A stretch of DNA of 64,000 nt from Scilla litardierei (taxonomy: Eukaryota > Streptophyta > Magnoliopsida > Asparagales > Asparagaceae): positions 157,762,714 through 157,826,713 of the forward strand of contig CM061142.1 in assembly GCA_030789695.1 (NCBI GenBank), in the 5' to 3' direction. Of the stretch, positions 36,801 to 48,800 are shown piece after piece. Below the pieces are notes generated by a model, which saw only the letters and a list, made by a program, of their open reading frames with translations, had not been told where the DNA came from and searched no databases. Every line of letters starts with the position of its first letter. Position 1 is the stretch's first letter. The translations under genes were made by a program, and so were the position numbers.

Positions 36801-39800
36801 GAGGGTAAATGCCTCAAAGGTTTGGGGTCGGAGTAGAGGCGGGGAGCCACTCTGTTGAAAAATCATTGATTGCATTACTCTGTGAATTGGATTGGTTATT
36901 CTGCGCTTAAATTTTTTATTTGTGCATACACCATATTCAACACCCCACACCCCCCTCTAGGGTGTGTTTTTCAAATCTGACATGAACATGATATGAATTT
37001 GAGATATTAGTGTAATAACATGATATTGCGGGGTTGAGATAGCTCAAGTCCTGGAGGCAGGATCGACAAGAGTCTCATACATGTATCCATATGTTCATTT
37101 TTCCACCATCCAAAAATAGATGTGGGGTTGACATACTATTGTATCCGTGTACCAATTTTTCCGTCATGCAGAAATGGAGGCAGTGTTATTATCACCATCC
37201 ATGTGCATGTAACCGCTTGGTGACATAATTACAGTTGTTTCAAGACGAATCAATACACCCAAATTGCATATTGTGCCACCATATGATTTGAGCTAAACAA
37301 TAAACTAATATAGCTAAATAACTGAACCGCTAAACAACTGAACTACATGACAACTAAATAGATATTGACACATTATAGTTAGTAATATTGTTTTCTTTAC
37401 TAATTGACATGTTTAGATATTTCTCGTCTAATTATTGCATGACTTATTATTTCATTATCTTGCTACTTAGAATAATCATCCTGTCAAATAGAAATGCAAA
37501 TAAAATATTAAATTGTATATATGTTTAAATGCTTAAATTTTTGGTGAGGGAAACTTACAAGCAATTTCTCTAATGGTTCATTTTATGGCGGTTAGATCCA
37601 GAGGATGAGTGCATCAAGTAGTGCACCAAGGTAAATCCTGAAGATGTGAATTCTTTAACCCTTTATTTTATCCTCACACATTTTCTGACATTATTTATCT
37701 TTCGTTATTTATTCCTATTACCTTTCATATTTGACTTGCAAACTATAAAATAAATTAATTGTAATTGCTCATTATTAGTTTTATACACAAAAGAACCTAC
37801 AGTGTGACCATTTGATGCTTAGTGTATTTAGGTCAATAGGGTTTTCCTTTTGGCTTAAATATACCATGTTTTCCTCCTGTTTCGTTTCCTAGTAGCATAG
37901 GTAGCGGGGTGTAATACCAAGATTATTCCCAAAGCATCAATCTAAATCTGGTTTCCCCCTATGATGGCCTACTAGGATTGTGGAGTACTTTTGAGAATGA
38001 AAAATTTGAGGAGAAATCTATACCAAGAAGAAAGATTTTTGAACCGAGACTAAATCAAAGAAATTATACAAAATAAATATAAGAAGCCTAAGTAAATTTT
38101 AGAATTGACTCGAAAATTGACTAAGAACTAGGATACATGTAAATAAGATAGAATGGTTTGTGTGTGTTAAAAGAAATTTCAGATTCCCACCCAATTCCGC
38201 TTGGGTACGCCTTAGTTTTCGTGTTTCAAGCACAAGGTCAACCCACCCTGAGTTGGAGGGAAGTGTTGTGAATACAAATGTAATTATGATTTTTATTTTG
38301 GGTTTATTTGAGAGTTTTTATTTTAGAAGAGAGAGTATATTGAAGAGCATTAAGTTGATTTCTTTTATTATGTTCCAAGTTTTTTAGACACTAAGTTTCT
38401 ATTGTATTTATTAGGGGTTTACCTGTACTTTAATATGTATGAGAATAAGAAACATTTCTTTTCCAATTCTAATTAACACTTAGACTGTGCAGCCATGTTG
38501 TGTCATGAGTTGGAGGGAAGTGTTGTGAATACAAATGTAATTATGATTTTTATTTTGGGTTTATTTGAGAGTTTTTATTTTAGAAGAGAGAGTATATTGA
38601 AGAGCATTAAGTTGATTTCTTTTATTATGTTCCAAGTTTTTTAGACACTAAGTTTCTATTGTATTTATTAGGGGTTTACCTGTACTTTAATATGTATGAG
38701 AATAAGAAACATTTCTTTTCCAATTCTAATTAACAATTAGACTGTGCAGCCATGTTGTGTCCAACATATCTATAGGGCATAATACCTCTACTTCGAGAAT
38801 GCCTTTTGGAATCTAAAAAATCACCACCTTGTTGTATTGTGACGTGCATGTTCCGAAGCATCCATGTCATGCAATATGGCAATTACCATCTGTTAAACAA
38901 GCATCAATACTGTTTTTAACTGCATCAACCCATGTCCATCTAAGTTTATTCCTATCCTATATGCTCCTTCAATTGCATCCTATTGATCCACCCTATCTGG
39001 CATAATCCATTCTCCATTACTTCTGATTCACTTTTATCTTCAATTGAAGTTACCGGTTAGTTAATATGGATGCATTACTAGATTAATATTTTTAACATAT
39101 ATGTAAGTATGTATGTAGGTATATGCAATATGTATGTATGTGTGTGTAATATGTTTTATGCATGTATATGTGTATATGTGTGTGTAGGGATGTAGTTGTG
39201 CACGTGCACAACTAAGTTAGTTGTGCACGTGCACAACTAAGTTAGTTGTGCACGTGCACAACTAAGTTAGTTGTGCACGTGCACAAAAACCCCATCCTCC
39301 CCCAATCTTTTGAAATTTTTTATAGGATTGATGTATATATCCAAAAACCCCAAAACCCCAAATATGGATGAACCATAAGGCTATTTAACCCTCGATCCAC
39401 CCATTGCAAAAAGTTCTATTTTTTAACAACTTATGAGGCCGTTGAAGTCGCAAGGGTTAGATGGAGAATCAAATAGCATTGCATTCACTTGATTTTTGAT
39501 TTGTTGATCATCCATGAAGTGTACAGCAATCCTATTAAAAAATTAAAAAAGTAGGGAAATGGAAAATTTGTGCACATGCATAGCTGACTTAGCTATGCAC
39601 GTGCACAGTTACATTTTAACCTATATATAAAGTAGTTTTCTGGTGCGAAAACTATGTGTGAAAGCGTGTGCGAAAGCATTTTTAACTTTTTTTTAGAAAT
39701 TTTTTTTGCAAAAATTTTTTGATGTTTAATCCATATAATTATGTCCTGAGAAAAATAATGGGTGAACCCTAAGTGGATTTGAGCATCAATCCACAAGTTA

Positions 39801-42800
39801 CAAAATTTAATGGTTTTAGAACAATCAAACTTTTTGTAATACATTGATCGAATGCCAAATTACCTTACTATTCAACCGTTATTTTTAGGGGCGTATAACA
39901 ATATAAAGTGAAGGCGAAAAAAATTTTGAAAAAAATATCAAAAAAAACATTTTCACACCGAAAATTCCGTGCGAAATGTTTGCATTTGAATATTTTCCTA
40001 TATATTCACATTAACGTTCTCGATTAGACTACGATCATTTCTAAACATTTTTAACCTTACCTGCCTAACATTGTGACCCAGCTTGTATAACAACAATAAA
40101 ATAATCTAAATTAAAGTGTGTCATTTAGAATTGAATGACAATATATGGATGTATGTAACTACTATCGTCACTTAGTGCCACATCAAAATTGCTTCCTCAC
40201 AAACATGCAAGAGTGCTAAGAAAAATAGTCCCACGTTGGTGAAAAAAGGAAAAGGGAACATAAATTGAATGTTGGCATACACCTAATAGCTTAGGTTTGT
40301 GGATTATGGTGTTTCAACCGCGATTATATCTTCACCAATGACTCACTATATGTTCTCTGTTCATGTTCTAACAATTATTAACACCGTATCAGAGCCATGT
40401 TCTCCTTGTCTCTTCAGATCTATGATTACACCCACAATGGTCTGATTCAGTTTCTTCTGTAATGGCCTAATTCAGGCATCATATATCATTCTCATTCAAA
40501 TCTGTGATTACATCCATAATTATCTAATTCAGATCTCGTACAGCACTTCTCTAATATGGCTTTCATACTCAATGTGAATCCACGTTGAGTTGGAGAATGG
40601 GTTGAGTTGGAGAAGGGGTGTGAAGAAAGATAGTCCAAGTGTCCAACATTGGAAAATTTAAAAAAAGCAAGTCGCAAATAAAAAATTAAGCCTCTATCAA
40701 CTTAATCGTTTGGGTTATGGTGTCTGTAATGGTCCAAATTTTTATGAGAAAATTTTGCGATTTTTTTCGTATTTTTATAAATTTTTCAGGAATTATTTTA
40801 TGAATTTTCTCTCTTCCTTTCTTTTATTTCCTCTCTTTTCTTTTATCATTCTTTATCTTTTTTGGTACATTCCCATTCTATTTCCTTTTCCCAATTCTTT
40901 TCTCCACTAAAAGCCTGCAAGCCCATTAACCAATGCCCATACCCCTTTCCATTAAACCCCTTCACCTGAAACCAAACCCAAAGGAGGCCCAGCTCCTTAT
41001 GTCCTTCAATCGGCCTCTCTCTCTCTCTCAAACGAACCGAAGCCACCACCTCTACCTCCTCCCATCGATGTGTTCGGCAACCGAACCCTAGCCGACTTCG
41101 AATCGCAAACGAACCGAAGCCGCCACCTCCTCCCATCGACGCATTCGACGACCGAACCCTAGCCGACTTCGAAAGATTCACTTCGATTTGAATTACTTTC
41201 TCATCTACTCACACATTTTCTATCCTCTATTTAAATTCAGTTATTTTTCTGGGGTTTTAAATCCTACGAAAATCTCCTCTTCCTTAAAATTAAAATTCTG
41301 ATCTCATTTTTCCTTTTTGATTTTGGAGTTTGATCTCTTCTAAAGCTCGGATTTTGAGATTCTGGCTATCAACGATTATGGTTGATTATTTCTAAATTCA
41401 ATGATTTGGTTTATGCTCGGTTTCTTGTTTAATCTTTCTGAAAATTGTTTATGCTCTGGTTTCTTGTTTAATCTTTCTGAAAATTGTTGCATGGTTAATT
41501 ATTGGAGATGATGATTTGTAATAAATAAAAGAGGGATGTTTCCCTAGATGTACAACTCCTTGGCACTCTAGCGAGCATGGCAGCAACCCTCGTCGTCGCT
41601 CGACGATGTTGATTCTCGGTTAGGTTGTTGTACTGGCGTTGGCCGTCGAAGTTGTCGGTTAGACCGCCGGTAGTCCTCTGTTTGCTTCCTTGTGTTGTTG
41701 AATTGTTGTAACTATCCAGACTGACCTTCGAGCCTTATTGTGTTAACTTGTGGGTTCAATTACATGGGTTTTTGCTTGGGCCCTACTGTGCTTCATCGAT
41801 GATTGTGCTTCTGGGCTTCTAACTGGCCGTGTTGTGTTGTGTTAAGTGTTGGATCCCCTTAGTCTTTGTTGGGTCTTATTGTTGTGTGAGTTATGGGTTT
41901 GGGCCTCTGTCATGTGGCTGTATTGAACTGCGGGCTTTTGACTAGATGTGATGTAATTGTTTATATAACCAATGGCGATTAGATTGACCCCTTCGTTAGT
42001 AAATTGCAACTATTTAGGATGCCAACTTACGAATCTGATCCCACTTACATGAGCTCTCCTTTTATTTTTACTATCTAAATGATTTCTAGATTTATTATGC
42101 AATTGTTTTAATTGTTATTTTCCTTGATTTGTAATTGATAGATAAATCAATGAATTATCTTTGGACCAGAAATATTCCTTGATGTTGTTAATTGATTACT
42201 TGACCTGCATGCCATAATGAGAACTGTTAATTAAGACCACTTCAATTGTGTAGTTAGGTTAGGGATTGTGCATAGAACTATACTGAATTATTGGTTTGTA
42301 TTGGGACATATTGGATCATGTTCATGACTCGATACTGAACAATGGCACTTGACACCATGCTTTAATTAGAGAACCACTTAACTCACCGTCTAAAGAGTGC
42401 GGGTGCGATAATGGTTTACTATATTCATTTTTCCACTCTCCTCCATGGAGTGGTATATTACAAGTAACCATTTTTTCTCTTCCTTTCATGGAACGAGTGG
42501 TCATATATTTTTCCTCTTTCTTATGGAACGAGTGGTTAGTAAATTCATTTTTCGCTATTCATACTGATAGTAGGGTTACACTAGAGAACCTGTTATTGCA
42601 CATCGCTCTCGTCGACATGTGTCACATCCAAGGAAGGGTATAGCTACATATTCCCATGACATTGAAACGTTCATAACCTGTTATACATGTTGCTGTATAG
42701 TCCACATTTGCATGCTCTTACTTGTCATAGTTTCGTTCAGTAGTAGTCCTTCACATGCCTTTTACTTTCTTCCTTTTTGGCCTTATACATAAACTGAAAT

Positions 42801-45800
42801 GCTTGGGACATAGATATAATCTACACTATCTAGCATAGTCCTACATCTCTCAAGTGCTGAACGTGTTTCCTATAAAGGTTCAGAGTTCCAGGATGTTGCT
42901 TCTCTTTGAGTCATGCACGTAGATTTTGATGCATGTTTTTACAGTATATTTTTATTTCGCCTATTCAGTTTTCACTGGTAACCAACAGGACCATGCATAT
43001 TATTGTATGTGTAATGACACCTAAGAACCGGGTCGTTACAGTGTCTAAGCTCAAATTATGCCTTCACCAATTTAATTAATTGTGCCCCTCCCCCTTCCTG
43101 TCGTTCTAGATAAATTAACAAAGTATTTTCTCAATTCAACACCCAAAAAATTGTACGAGTTCACAACTATCTTTAGCAGACACCTGGGGAGTGACATTGT
43201 CGAAAGTAATGTTTGACTTTGAAGTATGCCAATAGGGATACTAGATAGTGATATGTAGTGATCACATCGTATCAAAGCATGTCAACTCAATCCCAACTGA
43301 AACCAGCCCATACCACTGAGACTATATGATAATGATATATAGGAGATTTGGAGTTTCAAGTATTGAAAGTTAATTTAATTGTGTTTTATCGAGGAAAAGA
43401 AGAAAAATTTGTGAACTAATAAAACTTGAAATATTTGAACTCATTTAACAGTTCATCGTCATCAACAGTCAAACTAATTTCGTTAATCATCAATGGTCAA
43501 ACAATTATTATTTAAAAAATTGAGTTGCTCCCACCATTTGTGTCACGTATGTTAACAGTTTAAATATAATATCTATTTCAGAATTACTGATGCACAAGCT
43601 ATTTGATTATACTAGTTTGAAAACACTTATTTGCCCAAAAAACACGTCAAACATTAGCAAGTGCTTTTACTATCTTTTTAGTATTCAAAAAATAAAAGTT
43701 TCGTAAAAAACTGATGACAACAATAAGATAGCTCCAATTGGAAATTATGAAACCCTAGAAGAGCTTGATATATGATCAAATTGAAACTACAACAAATACC
43801 AAGATTTCCAACCTTGCTAGAAACATCATCGGCAACTTCGAGTAAGGTTTTGATACAAGACAGCTATAGCACTATCACAAATTTACTTTTTCCTGCAATT
43901 ATACATTTATATCTTTTTTTGGTTTTGATGGCATTGTTGGATATTTCTTCAATTTCAAAGATAAGATAGTCCCACATTGGATGGGAAATAACACTTGTGC
44001 GGGTTTATAATAGACTTCTTATAAATGGGCTATTGGACTTGTTAATGGGCTAGGACTTGGGGGTAGCTCGCGTGCGCATGAGCCCAAGCAAGGGGCCGAG
44101 CCCAAACCGGGTTGAACCGAATGGAAATTGTGGGCGTCGGATCCGGAAAACCTTAGCGTGTGTGCGCTGGCATCGCACCTGCGCAGGGGGGTTCACGGAT
44201 GCGCGCGCGGGTGCCCGAGTTTTGCCGCGCGATTTTTTGACCCTTTGTTTTAAAGAATTTGCCAGGCCCATTACGGCTTTTAATTTTCCCAAACAGCCAT
44301 ATTCACATTAATAGCGCTGTTTAATGTCTCACCAGCCATATTTTTTGTTTTAATTGCTGTTTAATTTTTGCAACAGCTATTTTCTTATTGATGGCTCATT
44401 AAACTCTCCAACGGCCATTTTCTTATTAATGGATGAATTCCAACGGTCATATTTTGTTTAATGGCCAAATTAAAATTTCCTATTGATTGCGAATCCCAAC
44501 AGTCTCAATTTTGCTCTATATAAACTCAACCTTTCTATAGTTCTGGTGCTGCGAAATTTCATTTCAAAATAATTCATTCTTCCTCCAAAAGTTCATTGCT
44601 TCTGTTGCTATCCTTGCTTTTCCTCTTCCTCTTCCTGCGAGATCGAAGAATTGTTGCTGCTCGTTGGAGCCTTGTATTGTGCGTGCACACTTACAAGGCC
44701 GTTGCCGTTGAATCCTGGAGGGTAGCCGCTGGACCTGACTTGCACCGAGTTCATACTCTGAGGGGCGGAAATCTACTCTTAAGGATAGTGCCTAGCACGC
44801 CTCGGCTAATCGATAAGTTCTTTTCCTTCTCTGTTTTTATAGCACCATCCTTTCTAAAATCTGCAATTTATCCAACAATCTTAAGAGTAGATTTATGGAT
44901 GCTGCTATTGTCACTAATTAGGCTATGCCTGCTACCTCAACCATTGAACTGTTCTCTATTAGTTTCTTTAAAATATCGAGAGAAAAAAATTTAGCCCTCT
45001 TTATACATCAGGTTTTTCATTGGGGGCTATTTCCTTCCCAAACAAATTCAGATCTATCTCTTATTATACTTACATGTTTTTTTACATATACATAGATATG
45101 CTACTTTTTAGTGTCTGTAAATGTATGCTTTACTCTGTGAAGATTTAAGGGGTACACTCGTATTGGGCCTTTCTGTGCATTGAGTTCGGTCTGATATCGG
45201 ACATACGATTTGCTTGCTGAGTGTCTGATGTCGTTTATTATACTTGTGAATTCTGGTCGCTAATTATAAATTGTAAATGGTGCTCGTGCTATTGTGTTTT
45301 TATACTTGTAAAATATGAACATGCTTACGTTTCAACTCAAACTTGTGGTTGAATCTTTAATTTATATTGGCATAAAGCTTTAATGACATTCGGATTTATG
45401 TGGCTGTTAACATAAGCGAGCTTGGAGATGGAACTAAACAATGCAAACTGATTTGTGCCTTATTAGCGTTTAATTCATGAACACATATTTACAGAACCAA
45501 CAAAGTTATCTGCAGAGTGCACTTATTTATTTTCTCCTATTGATATTTCTTTTGTTATAGAGCCTACTTTATAGCTAATTTTATAACTTTATTTCACGGA
45601 CAGCCCAAGACAAACAAATTTCAAGTTATAAAAATTATGTTCTTGTATATGGTTACTTGGAAGCTATATTTATTCAAGAATTGTTTACATTCTGATGGTC
45701 TTCATGTCATGCTCAATAGGAACATTGTATAAATGGGTTCAGACCTATTTGTGATCATACATATGCATGATCAGCACATAGTGACTATAAGAATTTATGT

Positions 45801-48800
45801 TGAATTATATATTTTAAAATTCTTCTATGATATCTCATTAACTGTCCTAGAGTTATAATTGCTTAAAATGACGATTTGGATGGATGGCCTTCACTTGTAT
45901 TGTATGTTATGTGCTACATTCTAAAAACACGCAAGCTCGCTAACCTTCTTTCGGTTACTGAATTTACATTGTTGGCACATTTGTATTTTATAGAAAATGT
46001 TTTATTAAAGATTAATTATCGGGAGGTAGCCTGATGTATTCAAACCAAGGTTTTAGGTCTCGGTATCGGTCTCGGTATCGCTCTTCCCAAAATTTGGGTT
46101 TCGGTATCGGTATCGTCCGTTTCGGCGGTATCGGAAGCAAGTTTCGGTTTCGTCTGTATCGCTAGTTTCGGTAGTTTCGTTCGGGGTATCGGTATCGGTT
46201 TCGGAGATACTTTAAATATGTATATACCATATACACATAGTGATGGTTTCAGAGATTTTTAAATCTAAACATATCAAAAACTATTAAATACTTAAAAATT
46301 AAAATATCAATCATTTACTATCAAATACTAAATACTAAATAGATAAACACTTTTAAGTTAGCAATCATATCAGATACTAAATACCTAAAGAATATGTTCT
46401 TCCAAATAAACTGATTTTTTAAATATCAAATACTAATTTTTTTAATCCAACAGGAGAAATGTTTTTCTAAATAAATCGACTCCATGTATAATATATATCA
46501 TTATTGTTAAGAATATTTTAGAAAGAAAATAGAATTTTAATTTAATTGAAAACTTTCTAAAAAGAAATTAAAAGGACCCAAAAAACTTCCGTAAAAGAAT
46601 TTAAGAGGACCCAAAAAAAACTTTCATACAACCTTTCCTACACACACCACACATTTTGCTAAACATATTCCATTTATTTACAAGTTTGCCATTGAATGCC
46701 ATTTCAAAGGCAAACTTGTAAATAAATAGAATATGTTTAGCAAAATGTGTGGTGTGAATAGGAACATTAATGGTGCCCTGCACCTACTCTATTAAATCAT
46801 TAAATTGAAGTGGGTTCTCACATGGTTCTGCACCTACACTCAGTACACCTAGTACTGACACTCACGTGGGTTGTCATATGGGCTCACAGACTCCCACACT
46901 TTCTTGTTACCTTTGAAGCTTGTTGTGTACTCTTGAATTTTTTTTGTGAACTTATTTTGCAGAAACTTGAGTAAGTTGAGTTCATTTTCATACCCTTGTT
47001 GCTGTAGCCTTTATACTATCAACTGCATTCATTTTCTAAATTCGATCTTTCTTATGAAAACAAAAGCCCACATGCTTATCTTCCCTCTTCATCTCTCTCC
47101 TTCGATCGAAAGAAGGGCTCCAGCAGTTTTATGTGGGCATCTATCTCCAGCGATCGAAAGAAGGGCGGCGGGAGGACTAGTAGATGACGGTGGCGGGAGG
47201 GCGGCGACGGGCGCCCAGGTAAGTACCCCCTCTCTTCCTCTTCATTTTCTTCTTCTTCTTTTTTTTGATTATGTGTTTCTTCCGCTTTCTTCTTCTTTTC
47301 TTTTTTTTTGCTCGAAAATATACGCCGATATCGTCCAAAACCGTCCAGTTTCGGCCGATACCGGCCGAAACTAGGCGGTTTCGGCCGATACCGAGAAACC
47401 AATGAGGGTTTCGGATCGGTCCCCTCCGAGACCGATCCGAAACGGCCGAAACCTCTCGGTTTCGGCCGAAACCTTAATCCATGATTCAAACAGATAAGTA
47501 CATTATACTGTAGAAACATAATTCTGCATAGTTTGGTAAAAGTGTCTAGTAAGCTTAACTAAGGATCATGATTATATCAAGGCAACTTTTCTTTTGAGGT
47601 CTCAGATGAGTCCATTGCACTTTCTATGTTTACTTAAGCTTAACTAAGGATCATGATTATATCAAGGCAACTTTTCTTTTGAGTTCTCAGATGAGTCCAT
47701 TGCACTTTCTATGTTTACATATGCTTTAGGTATGTGTAGTCTACCGTGTTTGACTTCCCTTCCATCTTATCTTGGTTGCATGAGCTTAAACATGAAAACT
47801 GTTGGCATTATTGATATCAAGTGATATCCTATATTTGAAACTTGTCTCTTCCCCATGCTCCTTGAGCCAACTCAGACAAGAATTTGTTGTTGGTTGGCAA
47901 TGACTATTTTTAGATGATGTCTAAATTTTTTCTTGAAGCCTTTAACATAGACTTGTACTCTAAATTTACAGAGGAGTAATGATCTCATATAATATGATGT
48001 CTACATATATACTTAACTATCATAAAATGAAAATGGGTATTTTCCTTTTGTGGATGATTCGTGTGATTATTTGTCTGCTTGGATTTAGTTTAAGGGGATG
48101 TGTAAATTTTCATTTGATTGATGTATTCGAAGACTGAAATCTGAGAAGGCATTCTTCGGTTCATGAACTCTTTTGTGGGCTTTATCAATTAGATGCAATC
48201 TACTCCTTATTAAGCATTCTAGTATGAAATGCATATCTATTTATTTTTAATTTAAAAAATCTCTTTTTGTGTCAAAAGACGAGCTTTTTCATATGCAAGT
48301 TGTTTGTGTGTAAAAGCACCAACAAGAAAATATTTTTGTGGATTTCTGTGTCTCTTGCATTTTGTCATTGGGTGGTTGTTGGGGGTGTAATTCAAAACAG
48401 AACCTCATTTTCGTTTATATTACCAAAATCTTGATGACTAGTATTTGCATTTTCTCGGATGTGAAAATAGAAATGAGGCAAGTTTTGAAATGTTTTTGTT
48501 TTGTTATTTGTAAGTGAGCATTGTGATTTGAAAGCTGTAGGCCTTTTGCCATTTTCTTCGTACACTGTATTTTGGGCGTTTCCAATGGAACAGTCAATGT
48601 TTAATGGTTATTTTTCTTGGATGAGTTGTCTAATTGTTTAGAATGGAGTGATGTGGATGCATGTTAACTGAAACTGCTTGTTACCATGAGGTACTTGAAG
48701 TACATAGAAATTCATTTGCAAAATTGGAAAATGATCTGCTAAAGTTAAATGACCTTGCACTGCAACTCCTGCGGTGCATTTAGCATTGTCCAAGTTAAAA

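Noticed and set aside
39196..39286. CRISPR-like array of palindromic repeats
   Set aside because: Plant nuclear context, spacers are identical 9-bp links rather than unique sequences, and no cas genes.
44057..44311. Duplicate + strand frames at 44057 and 50608 with a conserved N-terminus
   Set aside because: They are the same positions of the two LTRs of one copia element and diverge by frameshift; not a gene family.
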